From contig JADCRZ010000047.1 in assembly GCA_015069695.1 (NCBI GenBank), positions 1 through 47,990 of the forward strand: a stretch of 47,990 bases of DNA, in the 5' to 3' direction. Shown here piece by piece: positions 18,216-27,413 of the stretch. Source of the DNA: Williamsia sp. GTDB taxonomy: Bacteria > Bacteroidota > Bacteroidia > Chitinophagales > Chitinophagaceae. The number at the start of each line of letters is the position of its first letter. Within the stretch, counting starts at the first letter, position 1. The position numbers were made by a program, and so were the translations under genes. A model generated the notes under the pieces. That model was given only the letters and a program-made list of their open reading frames with translations. It was not told the origin of the DNA and did not search any database.

Positions 18216-19487
18216 CTAAAAACATCTATACCTGAACACATACTTCTCTCCCGAGAAGATGTATCCCTCGTCAAAATCATCGCCTGTAGTTACGAAGCTT
18301 TGCACGTAGTTGTTGGCGTCGATGAGGTATTTGGTGAAGTTGCAGATGTAGGAGCCGGTGACAGCGCCGGTGCCGGTTATGTCATAGTACTTGGAGGTCG
18401 TTCGTGTCAGCGGGTTGGTTGGAACGCTTCCTGTGTTGATGGCTGATTGGAAAAAGCAGATCTCGTAGGCATACGCCGGCAGCTTGATAAAGTTCTTGGC
18501 TGTTTTGGAATTATCATACTCATAGGTCACGTCAAAAAGGGTGATGGCTATGGTTGCACTGGCCTGGTATTTTGCGGTTGCCTTGGTCAGGTTATTGCCC
18601 GTCCAGGTATAGTCGATGGTAAGAACAGTCTTTGTTGGTGCCGTGTCGTATGCCAGTTTGCGCTGGGTAAGCTGGCCGGCCGCACTGTAAGCATACGTGG
18701 CAATGATCTTTGGTGTTGTATCTGATGTAGGGTCAAAAAAGCCATGGTATTCCGTTGCCCTTCCATTGGCATCTGTTACGAAATATTGTTTGCTGTCAAC
18801 CTGTACCCTGTTGGTAGGGAAGGTAAAGCTGAAGGTGTTAAATACCCTGTTGTTAACGCTGTCCAGAAACTCTACTTTGTTTACGATGTTGGAAGCATTG
18901 TAAGTAAAGGCGGTAGTAGGCCCTTGTGCCTGTCCGGAAGTATCAAACTCTACAATCTTTGCGATCTTGCAGTTTGTAGAGTTGGGAGGAGTGGTTGTGG
19001 TCTTTTTGAAAGAAGCAGAGAACCGGCCACTGGCAATGGTTTTCGCCGCCGAAGCTGCATCCTTTGCATTCCCGCTGAACGTGCCTGTTACACCCGTGCT
19101 GTCAAACTTGGTAATGGTCAGGGTAAAACCGCCCGCAGTAGAAACGTCGTTTTGATAAATGATGTTGGAAGCCACATCCGTGTAAGTAAATGTTACGGAG
19201 GGGGAGGAATAGGAACCTACTCCGATGGTCGCTCCGAAAACTGTTATTGCCAGCACCTGATTGCTGCTGTCGGAAATGCCATGCAAAGTTAGGTAAGCAA
19301 TGCCTGCCACCGTATCCACATGGGCAGTATCCATGCTGCCCTTGAACTGCACACTGCCTTCTTTAAAGGACCACTGAGATGTTCCGATGCCGCCCAAGCC
19401 GCCTGTTTCTACACTGTACTCTTTTTGGCAGGCAACAAAGATCAACGCGCCAAAAAGAAAAAAAGATAAAAGCTTGACAAACTTCAT
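18216..19487 (-). CDS. lipoprotein of unknown function
   Basis: 423 residues with a lipoprotein signal peptide (lipobox FVAC, lipidated Cys20, followed by QKEYSVETGG). Residues 35-165 form a beta-rich domain (SQWSFKEGSVQFKGSMDTA, then LTLHGISDSSNQVLAITVFG) similar in style to DUF6252-type lipoprotein domains of Chitinophagaceae. After a Thr/Pro linker (about 166-173), residues 175-423 are a beta-rich repeat-like region (FTYNASNIVNKVEF, TYEYDNSKTAKNFIKLP) resembling the DUF4595 or YD-type domains of the same group. It is probably anchored at the outer membrane facing the surface. The role is unknown. It converges with fumC. Confidence 0.72.
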   Translation of the reverse strand: MKFVKLLSFFLFGALIFVACQKEYSVETGGLGGIGTSQWSFKEGSVQFKGSMDTAHVDTVAGIAYLTLHGISDSSNQVLAITVFGATIGVGSYSSPSVTFTYTDVASNIIYQNDVSTAGGFTLTITKFDSTGVTGTFSGNAKDAASAAKTIASGRFSASFKKTTTTPPNSTNCKIAKIVEFDTSGQAQGPTTAFTYNASNIVNKVEFLDSVNNRVFNTFSFTFPTNRVQVDSKQYFVTDANGRATEYHGFFDPTSDTTPKIIATYAYSAAGQLTQRKLAYDTAPTKTVLTIDYTWTGNNLTKATAKYQASATIAITLFDVTYEYDNSKTAKNFIKLPAYAYEICFFQSAINTGSVPTNPLTRTTSKYYDITGTGAVTGSYICNFTKYLIDANNYVQSFVTTGDDFDEGYIFSGEKYVFRYRCF

Positions 19488-19566
19488 AACAAACGAATTA
19501 AATTTTAAAAACTTTCAGCAGCAATCTGGTTGGCGTCTGGCGGTTATTCATGGCAAACAAATCCTT

Positions 19567-20286
19567 TTAAAGAACCTGTATATGATCGTTTACACTGGTA
19601 TTGGTTTCAACAACAGGATGTGCGGGAGCTGCAGGGTGACTTTTAAAGAAATGCTTCTGAAAAATCAGGATGGCAATCACACCTGTTGAAATAGCGGCAT
19701 CGGCTATGTTGAAAATCGGACTAAAAAACTCAAACTCATCTCCACCCACAAACGGTACCCAGGAGGGGTAGTGCGTATGGATCAGCGGGAAGTACAGCAT
19801 GTCCACCACTTTTCCGTGCAAAAATCCGGCATATCCTTTCAGGGGAAATATTTTGGCTACCGATGTAAACGTACTTTCTTCAAATATCAGTCCATAAAAC
19901 ATGCTGTCGATCAGGTTGCCAAGGGCGCCGGCAAATATCAGCGAGGCACAAACAATAAACCCTTTGTGGTAGTTTTTGCGGATGATGCTCCGCAGGTAGA
20001 ACACGCCGAAAATAACGGCAAAAAAGCGGAACAAGGTAAGGGCCATCTTGCCCCAGTTTCCGCCAAATTTCCAGCCCCACGCCATTCCTTCATTCTCAAC
20101 AAAATAAATCTGAAACCAGCTGTTCTTCCACCCAAAAGGCCGGATGCCTTTATCGTACGGCGTGAGCATGGTATGGTAATCTTCCCAACTGTAACTGAGC
20201 GGCATGTGGGTTTTTACCCAGATCTTCAATGCCTGGTCTGCTATGATAATGAGAAGTATAAATAAAAACACATGGATAGCCTTCAC
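19567..20286 (-). CDS. lspA: lipoprotein signal peptidase (SPase II)
   Basis: 239 residues from GTG 20286. This start is chosen because the first helix (IHVFLFILLIIIADQALKIW) begins right after it and a good promoter lies at 20304-20333, which would exclude the more upstream ATG at 20358. It is an inner-membrane aspartic protease that removes the signal peptide after diacylglyceryl modification of prolipoproteins. Catalytic aspartates are in NLIDS (Asp127) and FNIADAAIS (Asp196). The loop between them is long (about 68 residues against about 20-25 in E. coli), the usual Bacteroidota form. Four membrane helices are visible. The window encodes several lipoprotein substrates. Confidence 0.95.
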   Translation of the reverse strand: MKAIHVFLFILLIIIADQALKIWVKTHMPLSYSWEDYHTMLTPYDKGIRPFGWKNSWFQIYFVENEGMAWGWKFGGNWGKMALTLFRFFAVIFGVFYLRSIIRKNYHKGFIVCASLIFAGALGNLIDSMFYGLIFEESTFTSVAKIFPLKGYAGFLHGKVVDMLYFPLIHTHYPSWVPFVGGDEFEFFSPIFNIADAAISTGVIAILIFQKHFFKSHPAAPAHPVVETNTSVNDHIQVL

Positions 20287-20303
20287 GCAGTAAAATTTAA
20301 CAG

Positions 20304-20333
20304 CAAATATAACCGGATTGAACGAAGTGACAA
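20304..20333 (-). promoter_or_regulatory. lspA promoter (Bacteroidota type)
   Basis: On the minus strand TTG, 19 nt, then TATATTTG: an exact match to the -33/-7 pattern. The -7 box ends 17 nt before the GTG start. Confidence 0.7.
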
Positions 20334-20449
20334 TTCCGGCCAGAGTGAAAAAACACAACGCTTTGTTATATACCGTGTATCGGGGAAAATAGTTGGCTCT
20401 GCACCGAAAAATGCTTTAAACAGGCAACGATCCAGCCCTGGCGGCTGTT

Positions 20450-22954
20450 TTACGACTCTTCGTAATAAATTCTTTTTACCCGTTGCGACACGCTTGTCAT
20501 GATCTCATAAGGAATGGTGCCGGCCCACCGGGCCACCTCGCTCACGGGCAGTCCTCTTCCAAATACAATCACTTCATCGCCTGGCTCAACACCGGGGATG
20601 CCGGTGATGTCGATCATGGTCATATCCATACAAACGCTTCCTACCACCGGTGCCAGCTGACCTCTTACCAGCATCTTCCCAACCCCGTTCCCCAGTCTTC
20701 TGGAATACCCATCGGCATAGCCCAGCCGCACCGTGGCAATTACAGAATCGTGGTGGGCCCTCCAGCGGCGCCCGTACCCGACCGATTCGCCTGCTGCAAT
20801 GTATTTGACCTGGGCAATGGTGGTGATCAGGCTGGACACTTCCCGCAGGTCGAGGCGGCGACTGCCGGCTGTGCTGTCGATGCCGTACAACCCGATGCCC
20901 AGCCTTACCATGTCCAGCTGCAGCCCGGGATGCCGGTCTATGGCGGCTGAGTTGGCAATATGCCGGATAAACGGATACCCAAGTGCTCCTTCCAGTTGGT
21001 TGCAGGCCTGCATAAACTGGGCTCCCTGCTGCCGGGTAAACCAGTCCTGCTCCGGGTCTTCGCTGGCTGCCAGGTGACTAAACACGCTTTTTACGTAAAA
21101 CGGACTGCCAGGCAACTGTTCAACCAGCGTGGCTATCTCAGGCAAGGCAAAACCCAGGCGGTTCATACCGGTTTCAATTTCAATATGAACAGGAAAATCA
21201 ACCAGCCTTTTTTGCTTTAAGAAAAGATCGAAGGCCTGGAATAACTGGAGCGAATAAATATCGGGTTCCAGTTTATAGTGAACAATGGCTTCAAAGCTGT
21301 CTTCTTCGGGGTTCATGATCATGATGGGCAGGTTGATGCCTCCCTCCCGCAGCTCGATGCCTTCATCGGCATAAGCCACCGCCAGGTAATCAACCTGGTG
21401 AAACTGCAGCAGGTTGGCGATCTCGTAGCTGCCGCTGCCGTAAGAAAATGCTTTAACCATCGCCATCAGCCTGGTCTCCCTCTTAAGCAGCCGCTGGTAT
21501 TGTTTGAGGTTGTGCACCAGGGCGCTTTGGTTGATCTCCAGCACCGTCTGGTGGATCTTTTCTTCGAGCAGGTGGCTGATCTGCTCAAACCTGAACACCC
21601 GTGCTCCCTTCAGCAGTATAGCTTCATCATCAAAATCGATCCTGTAAAAATCTTTTAAGAAATCATCTGCCCCATCATAGAAAATGGTCTGACCGATCCC
21701 CTCGAACAAGGACCGGTGCCGGGAGATCTGATGGCCGATGGCAATCAGCCGGTTTACCTGTCTTTGCTTCAGGTATCCCGCCACCGTTTCGTACAGGTCG
21801 GTTTCGCTCCGGCCGCTTTGCAGGATGTCTGAAAGGATCACCGTTTTTTTTGCATGCTGTTGCTGCTGGGCAAGAAAGTCCAGTGCAATGCGCAGCGAGT
21901 TGAGATCGGCGCTGTAGCTGTCGTTGATGACCGAACAATTGTTGATACCCTTTTTCAATTCCAGCCGCATGGCCAGCGGCGAAAGCCGGGATACCTGCTC
22001 CTGGATATATCCGGGTTCAAGCCCCAGGTAGAGCAGCACGCACCAGCAGGTAATCGCATTCTGGATCGAAGCATCGTCGGTAAACGGAATCAGGAGCGAT
22101 CCGTCCTGCTCCCGGTAAAGTGCAGATACAAAAGTGGTGTGCCGGTGTTTGTTTACAGATACAATGCGCAGCGTAGCCTCCATTTCCGATCCCCAGCTAA
22201 ACAAATCGATAGGGGTGCCTTTGCCCTGCAGCTCCTCCGCAAATAACCGGACCTCCTGTTCCACCAATGGATCTGATGTTGGATAAACCAGGGTTTGCAC
22301 CTGTGTAAAGAGCTGTAGCTTTTCCCGCAGCTTCTGCGTCTTGCTCGCAAAACCGGCGCTGTGTGCTTCTCCGATATTGGTGAGCACGCCGATGGTTGGG
22401 CGGATGATGGCCTGCAGCTTTTGCATTTCACCCGTTTCGGAAATACCTGCCTCAAAGATCGCCAGTTTATCCTGCTCCCGCATCTGCCACACGCTCAGCG
22501 GCACGCCCAGCTGCGAATTGTAGCTGGCCGGGCTCCGCACAATCCGGAATTTTTCTTCCAGCAGCTGGTTGAGCCATTCTTTTACAATGGTTTTGCCATT
22601 GCTGCCCGTAATACCAATCACAGGAATGGCAAACTGCTGCCGGTGCCACGCAGCCAGGGTTTGCAGTGCACCGAGCACCTCGTTCACCGCAATAAAATTT
22701 GCTGCAGGATAAAGGCTCCGGTCTGCAGGCAGAAAATTTTTTTCCACGACGAAATTGCACACGCCCTGCTTATACACTTCCGGGATAAAATGGTGGCCAT
22801 TGCGGCGCGGACCCGTCAGCGCGAAAAAAAGAGAAGCAGCGGGAAAAGCAATCTTCCGGCTGTCGATCAGCAGGTATTCTATGGCAGCATCGGGCTGGTG
22901 CGCATACAATTCTCCCTCTGCAATGCCGGCTATATCAGTAATGCTGTATTTCAA
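20450..22954 (-). CDS. murF-alr: MurF-alanine racemase fusion
   Basis: 834 residues in two domains. Residues 1 to about 455 are UDP-MurNAc-tripeptide:D-Ala-D-Ala ligase (MurF), with the Mur ATP loop GITGSNGKT at about 113-121 and later DSYSADLNSLRIAL. Residues 470-834 are alanine racemase: PLP lysine about 501 in MVKAFSYGSG, the second catalytic tyrosine about 727 in GYGRRW, and the C-terminal beta domain ending VSQRVKRIYYEES. One polypeptide can thus make D-Ala and add D-Ala-D-Ala to the peptidoglycan precursor; D-Ala-D-Ala ligase (Ddl) is not in the window. The fusion is known in Bacteroidota. The PLP motif differs from the usual VKANAYGHG. It lies 8 nt from the terC gene upstream. Confidence 0.95.
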   Translation of the reverse strand: MKYSITDIAGIAEGELYAHQPDAAIEYLLIDSRKIAFPAASLFFALTGPRRNGHHFIPEVYKQGVCNFVVEKNFLPADRSLYPAANFIAVNEVLGALQTLAAWHRQQFAIPVIGITGSNGKTIVKEWLNQLLEEKFRIVRSPASYNSQLGVPLSVWQMREQDKLAIFEAGISETGEMQKLQAIIRPTIGVLTNIGEAHSAGFASKTQKLREKLQLFTQVQTLVYPTSDPLVEQEVRLFAEELQGKGTPIDLFSWGSEMEATLRIVSVNKHRHTTFVSALYREQDGSLLIPFTDDASIQNAITCWCVLLYLGLEPGYIQEQVSRLSPLAMRLELKKGINNCSVINDSYSADLNSLRIALDFLAQQQQHAKKTVILSDILQSGRSETDLYETVAGYLKQRQVNRLIAIGHQISRHRSLFEGIGQTIFYDGADDFLKDFYRIDFDDEAILLKGARVFRFEQISHLLEEKIHQTVLEINQSALVHNLKQYQRLLKRETRLMAMVKAFSYGSGSYEIANLLQFHQVDYLAVAYADEGIELREGGINLPIMIMNPEEDSFEAIVHYKLEPDIYSLQLFQAFDLFLKQKRLVDFPVHIEIETGMNRLGFALPEIATLVEQLPGSPFYVKSVFSHLAASEDPEQDWFTRQQGAQFMQACNQLEGALGYPFIRHIANSAAIDRHPGLQLDMVRLGIGLYGIDSTAGSRRLDLREVSSLITTIAQVKYIAAGESVGYGRRWRAHHDSVIATVRLGYADGYSRRLGNGVGKMLVRGQLAPVVGSVCMDMTMIDITGIPGVEPGDEVIVFGRGLPVSEVARWAGTIPYEIMTSVSQRVKRIYYEES

Positions 22955-22962
22955 GTGACGGG

Positions 22963-23901
22963 TTATGGTTGGATGCGGGGATGATCTTTTTTACTCCGGT
23001 TGATGGAGTAGACGATAGCAAAAGAAATGCACAAACAAATCACGATCAGCGATACATAAATCGGTATGTGAACGCCGATCAGTTCGGCAAACATCTTTAA
23101 TCCGACAAATACCAGCACCACGGCAATACCCTGGGGCAGGTAATCAAATTTGTCTACCGCATTTTTTAACAGGAAGAAGAGGGAGCGCAGTCCCAGCACG
23201 GCAAAGATGTTGGAAGTATATACAACAAGGCGCCGCTGCGAAATAGCAAACACAGCAGGTATAGAGTCCAGGGCAAATAAGATATCGGTTGTAGCTATTA
23301 CAATGATCACCAGAAACATATTCGTGAAATAGCGTTTGCCGTCCACGCTGATGGTCATCTTGGGACCGGTATAATCCGTCTTGACCGGCAAGAAGCGCAG
23401 GAGCAGCTGGTAGATCTTATTACTGGAGACGTCCTGTTCTTCATCGTGCTTGGTAAAAAACATCCTGGCTCCCGTAACAACAAGAATACCGCCAAACACA
23501 TAGAGTAACCAATGAAACCGTTCTACCAGCTCGATACCCACCGCAATAAAAAGGATGCGCAGTACGACAGCCATCAGGATACCAATCAGCAGGATGCGGG
23601 CGTCATACTGATCCTTGATGCGGAAAAAAGAAAAGATCAGGATAAACACAAAGATATTGTCGATGCTCAGCGACCATTCCATCAGGTAAGCACTCAGGTA
23701 CTCAATGGCAACTGTGCGGCCATTTTCAAACCATAAAAAAACAAAGAACCCGATGCCAAGCAAAACCCAGAAGCCGGTTTGCCAAAGGGCTTTTTTCAGG
23801 GATATGGTCGTGTTTTTTTTGCTGAGCAGTCCCAGGTCTATAGCCAATGCCGAGACAAGGATAATTCCAAAAACCAAATAGGTAAGCTGCTCACGTGTCA
23901 T
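22963..23901 (-). CDS. TerC/Alx-family membrane protein
   Basis: 312 residues with about eight to nine membrane helices. The two TerC acidic motifs are present: EWSLSIDNIFVF (near residue 75) and TTDILFALDSIPAVFAIS (near 205). Family members (Alx, TerC) have been linked to metal export, especially manganese, and to tellurite resistance. They may load metals onto exported enzymes. The gene is intact and full length. It is followed 8 nt later by murF-alr, with 33 nt to gldG upstream, so it probably belongs to the same leftward transcription unit. Confidence 0.9.
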   Translation of the reverse strand: MTREQLTYLVFGIILVSALAIDLGLLSKKNTTISLKKALWQTGFWVLLGIGFFVFLWFENGRTVAIEYLSAYLMEWSLSIDNIFVFILIFSFFRIKDQYDARILLIGILMAVVLRILFIAVGIELVERFHWLLYVFGGILVVTGARMFFTKHDEEQDVSSNKIYQLLLRFLPVKTDYTGPKMTISVDGKRYFTNMFLVIIVIATTDILFALDSIPAVFAISQRRLVVYTSNIFAVLGLRSLFFLLKNAVDKFDYLPQGIAVVLVFVGLKMFAELIGVHIPIYVSLIVICLCISFAIVYSINRSKKDHPRIQP

Positions 23902-23934
23902 AGTTTTCTAGTATTCCGCAAATGTACCTCTTTC

Positions 23935-25626
23935 CTATCCCTGGTATCTTCTTTTGCGCGTCTGTTGGTAAATAATGGTGAACAGGATAATAGCAGCAAC
24001 AGGCAGCAGGATGTTGATGAGCTGCCATTGTCCTTTTTTTTCTTCTAGTTTTTTCTTGTCAAACAGGCGGAGCGTATAATCCTTGCTCCGTGTTTCCATG
24101 ATACCGGAATTGTCTGTCAGGTAATCGATACAATTGAGCACAAATTCTTTGTTGGCGTACTGGTAACCTGTATACAAATTCTTGCCCATGGGGAGCGGAC
24201 CGCTTTTTTCACTGACGGCGTTCAATGCGATGTCTCCGTCTGCTACTACAATCATTTTGTTCTCTATCCCCGAAGGACGGAAAGGCTGCCCGTGTGCAGC
24301 CAGCGAATCTTGTGCAGCGGTTGGGAGCCTGTTTGCAAAAAGCGAAGAAAACTTTCCCTCCAGCAGGAGGGCCACCGGTATGTTGCTCCGGGTAAACGTG
24401 GCCGCATCTTCCTGTGTGCGCACAAAAGACCAGGCCACTTTGGCGGGACTCGCCAGCACCTTTGAAGCGTCAGAGCTGGCCAGCAGCACCGTTTTATGGA
24501 TGCCTGCAGCTTTTACCGTATCGATAGAACCCGGGAACTGCGACAGCACATAATCCAGGTTTTTCGCAACCGGATGCCCGCTCGTATTGGTAAGCAGGGG
24601 AAAATAAGGCCAGGGTAACAATTCAATTTGTGGCTTATTGCCCACGGTGCCGATTACAGAGGGCAGCTGGTCGCAGGTCAGGTCCTGTACCAGGTCGAGG
24701 TTGATGCGGACTCCGTAGCGAAACAGCTGGTCTTCCAGGTTTAATCCCCTGTCAAAGGCGATGAATTCATTTTGTGAGCGTTGCAGGCTATCATATTCTG
24801 CAAATACAGGGTCGATCATCCACATCACCTTGCCACCGTTCATGATATACTGATCGATCTTCAGCTTCTGCGCATCTGTGAACGGACGTGTAGGCTTTAC
24901 GATCAGCACGGCATTGAACTGGGAAGGGATCGTAGCTACCGTATCAATAGGCAGGATCCGGAAATTATAGTTTGTATGCAGGGTGTTTTGCAAATCGTAC
25001 ACATTGTACCCCAGCGGTTCGCCATTGCCGATGAGATATGCAATGGCTGGCACGGTATCACGGGTAATGTCGCGGATGGCGGCACCGAGTTTGTACTCCA
25101 GCAGGGCCTCTGCCTTGTTGAGCGATTCAATGCCGTTCACTGCGCTTTGTCCCTGCAGCAAATCAACCGCCAGCACCCGGTCGCCATAGGTAAGGAGGGC
25201 GCCTGGATAAATATATTGCTGCTCTTGCCCTTCGCCTTCCTTTAGTTGCGCTTTTACATTGATGGGGTTTAGCCCCAGCCGGTGCAGGGAGTCGATAAAG
25301 ACCCCTTTGAGGGAATCAGGTAAACCGGCACCCGGTTTTTGAAAATTGTAGTAGATATTTCCTCCCCCCACTTCTTTGAACTGTTGCAACAGCTCGCCGG
25401 AACTGTTGGCCAGCTTTTTAAAACCGGCCGGCATATCACCTGCCAGAAACAAGGTAATGCCTACGGGCTCCCGCAGGTTGCCCAGCATCTTTCTGGTAGA
25501 GGCAGACAGGGTATATCTTTTCTCGCTTGTAAGGTCGATGCGGAAATGAAAAAGGGAAGCCAGTACATTGATGGCAACAATGATCAGCAACAACCCGATC
25601 AATCCGTATGACCTGCGTCTTATCAT
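23935..25626 (-). CDS. gldG: gliding-associated ABC component GldG
   Basis: 563 residues. There is an N-terminal membrane helix (about residues 8-26), a long periplasmic ABC-auxiliary domain (about 30-530, containing YNFQKPGAGLPDSL and LIGNGEPLGYN), and a C-terminal helix (about 537-556) ending with basic residues (QTRKRRYQG). This is the standard GldG layout. GldG forms an ABC complex with GldF and the ATPase GldA and is needed for gliding in Flavobacterium johnsoniae; in many non-gliding Bacteroidota its task is unknown. It lies 13 nt after gldF. Confidence 0.93.
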   Translation of the reverse strand: MIRRRSYGLIGLLLIIVAINVLASLFHFRIDLTSEKRYTLSASTRKMLGNLREPVGITLFLAGDMPAGFKKLANSSGELLQQFKEVGGGNIYYNFQKPGAGLPDSLKGVFIDSLHRLGLNPINVKAQLKEGEGQEQQYIYPGALLTYGDRVLAVDLLQGQSAVNGIESLNKAEALLEYKLGAAIRDITRDTVPAIAYLIGNGEPLGYNVYDLQNTLHTNYNFRILPIDTVATIPSQFNAVLIVKPTRPFTDAQKLKIDQYIMNGGKVMWMIDPVFAEYDSLQRSQNEFIAFDRGLNLEDQLFRYGVRINLDLVQDLTCDQLPSVIGTVGNKPQIELLPWPYFPLLTNTSGHPVAKNLDYVLSQFPGSIDTVKAAGIHKTVLLASSDASKVLASPAKVAWSFVRTQEDAATFTRSNIPVALLLEGKFSSLFANRLPTAAQDSLAAHGQPFRPSGIENKMIVVADGDIALNAVSEKSGPLPMGKNLYTGYQYANKEFVLNCIDYLTDNSGIMETRSKDYTLRLFDKKKLEEKKGQWQLINILLPVAAIILFTIIYQQTRKRRYQG

Positions 25627-25639
25627 GGGAGCAAAAGAT

Positions 25640-26362
25640 TTACCGGCGTACCAGTTTATAATGGATTAAAGAAAGAAAAAAAAGGACCAGGCTCAAAAAG
25701 TAAACCACGTCCCGGCTGTCTATCAGTCCGCGGCTGATGCTGGTGTAATGAAAGTTGATACCAAGCATTTCAAGGTAGTAATCGGCCCCTGCATGAAAAA
25801 CCGGGATCCGGCTGATGGCATCAAAACCGTTGTAGAGCAGGAAACAGGCAAAGGCGCTTACGATAAAAGCTACCACAGCATTGCCTGTAAAACTGCTGCT
25901 GCAGATACCGATAGCTGTAAACACGGCTGAAAGCAGCAGGAGTCCGATGTAAGAACCCAAGGTAGCACCTGTATCCAGGCCTGCATTCTCCGACAAGGCT
26001 TGCAGGGAAATCGTGTACAACAGGGTTGGCAGGAGGGCAATCACCGCAATCAGCAAACTGCCCACCCATTTTCCCAGGATGATCTGCCAGCGGCTCAGCG
26101 GCTTTGTTTGAAGAATTTCGAATGTACCTGTTTTAAACTCATCGGAGAAGCTGCGCATGGTCACAGCGGGTATCAGCAGCAGGAGCACCATGGGTGCCAG
26201 TGAAAAAAATTGCTCCAGCGTTACATACCCGAAATCAAAGATGCTGGAATCAGGAAATACAAACAGGATAAACCCGTTGAGCAAGAGAAACACGACTACT
26301 GCAATAAGTCCGGTAAGACTGCTAAAAAACTGACTGAATTCCTTTTTGCAGATCGACCACAT
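25640..26362 (-). CDS. gldF: gliding-associated ABC permease GldF
   Basis: 240 residues with six membrane helices, an ABC-2 type permease. The start MWSICKKEFSQFFSSLTG and the loop AVTMRSFSDEFKTGTFEILQTKPLSRWQIILGKW are typical of GldF and NosY/CcmB-like permeases. The 13-nt spacing to gldG shows one operon. The ATPase partner GldA is not encoded next to them, which is common in this phylum. It has a normal length for the family. Confidence 0.92.
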   Translation of the reverse strand: MWSICKKEFSQFFSSLTGLIAVVVFLLLNGFILFVFPDSSIFDFGYVTLEQFFSLAPMVLLLLIPAVTMRSFSDEFKTGTFEILQTKPLSRWQIILGKWVGSLLIAVIALLPTLLYTISLQALSENAGLDTGATLGSYIGLLLLSAVFTAIGICSSSFTGNAVVAFIVSAFACFLLYNGFDAISRIPVFHAGADYYLEMLGINFHYTSISRGLIDSRDVVYFLSLVLFFLSLIHYKLVRR

Positions 26363-26507
26363 GTTTCAAAAATAAAAGATAAAGCGGAGAGAAAAGTATA
26401 AGAATATGGTAAGATAGCGCAGCGGATTGTTGAGGTGCTACAAGCTATTGTATAGAGAACCACCGGGCAGTGATGCTGTAGCGCGGCGAAATAGAAAGCG
26501 TATACAC

Positions 26508-26545
26508 AAGAAAGCCCCTTTGTTCTGCAACAGAGGGGCTTTCTT
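26508..26545 (-). terminator. intrinsic terminator of the isc operon
   Basis: The 17-nt arms 26508-26524 and 26529-26545 pair with one mismatch around a CTGC loop. The stem core is GAAAGCCCC/GGGGCTTTC, ending in TTTCTT on the minus strand. It lies 15 nt past the iscA stop codon. Confidence 0.85.
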
Positions 26546-26559
26546 TATAAATAGATGGA

Positions 26560-26889
26560 TTATACAGCAAAGCTTTCTCCGCATCCGCAGCTGCGGCTTG
26601 CATTGGGGTTGCTGAAGTAAAAGCCTTTTCCGTTGAGGCCGTCGCTGAAATCAAGGGTGGTGTTTACCAGGTACAAAAAGCTTTTCAGATCGGTGACCAC
26701 TTTCACATCATTGTCTTCAAACTCCTGGTCCATGGGCTTTTTCTCATTGTCAAAATCCAGCTTGTAGCTCAAACCGGAACATCCTCCCCCCACCACGGAT
26801 ACGCGCAGGAAATAATCCTTGGCTTCTACAGAAGCATCCTGCATCAGGTGCTTTACTTTTTCCTTTGCCTTATCGCTTACATAAATCAT
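26560..26889 (-). CDS. iscA: IscA/HesB-type Fe-S cluster assembly protein
   Basis: 109 residues from ATG 26889 (MIYVSDKAKEKVKHLMQDAS). The three cluster-binding cysteines are present: Cys37 in VGGGCSGLSY and Cys101 and Cys103 in the C-terminal SCGCGESF. A-type carriers pass iron-sulfur clusters from the IscU scaffold to target proteins. It is the last gene of the iscS-iscU-iscA run, 37 nt after iscU, and is followed by a strong terminator. It could equally be called ErpA or SufA-like; sequence alone does not separate these subtypes. Confidence 0.92.
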   Translation of the reverse strand: MIYVSDKAKEKVKHLMQDASVEAKDYFLRVSVVGGGCSGLSYKLDFDNEKKPMDQEFEDNDVKVVTDLKSFLYLVNTTLDFSDGLNGKGFYFSNPNASRSCGCGESFAV

Positions 26890-26926
26890 AGCTGTAGTAT
26901 TTAATGTCAACAGGATAACAGCCGCA

Positions 26927-27343
26927 TTAATGAACCACGCCTTCTTCAAACTTGATCTGCTCCAACCCGTTTTTAACACGGTAGTCGTTAATGGCGGCCT
27001 TGATGGCATCTTCTGCCAGTACGGAACAGTGGATCTTTACCGGTGGCAGGTTCAGTTCTTCCACGATGTCCATATTGTCTATTTTCAGCGCCTCATCAAC
27101 TGATTTGCCTTTCAGCCATTCAGTAGCCACAGAAGAAGAAGCAATGGCAGAACCGCATCCGAAAGTTTTGAATTTGGCATCTTTGATCACACCGTCATCG
27201 TCCACTTCGATCTGCAGCCGCATTACGTCGCCACATTCAGGCGCGCCTACCAGACCGGTACCTACGTTTTTGCTGCTTTTATCAAGTGTGCCTACGTTCT
27301 TTGGGTTCTGGTAGTGATCTATTACTTTTTCTGAGTATGACAT
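26927..27343 (-). CDS. iscU: Fe-S cluster scaffold IscU
   Basis: 138 residues from ATG 27343 (MSYSEKVIDHYQNPKNVG). It assembles [2Fe-2S] and [4Fe-4S] clusters from sulfur supplied by IscS. The ligand residues are Cys37 and Asp39 in GAPECGDV, Cys63 in KTFGCGSAIASSS and Cys106 in the chaperone-binding segment LPPVKIHCS (99-107). It is full length. It sits between iscS (70 nt upstream) and iscA (37 nt downstream), all leftward. No hscA, hscB or fdx follow, unlike the E. coli operon. Confidence 0.96.
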   Translation of the reverse strand: MSYSEKVIDHYQNPKNVGTLDKSSKNVGTGLVGAPECGDVMRLQIEVDDDGVIKDAKFKTFGCGSAIASSSVATEWLKGKSVDEALKIDNMDIVEELNLPPVKIHCSVLAEDAIKAAINDYRVKNGLEQIKFEEGVVH

Positions 27344-27413
27344 AGTTTTAAGTTTATAAGTTTTTGTCGGTATTCCTTGGTGATATTGGAGTTTTATATT
27401 CTTCCTGCTCCCC

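Noticed and set aside
20287-20358. Upstream ATG start for lspA
   Set aside because: A good -33/-7 promoter lies between this ATG and the GTG at 20286, so the upstream codons would not be transcribed from it, and they add nothing family-like.
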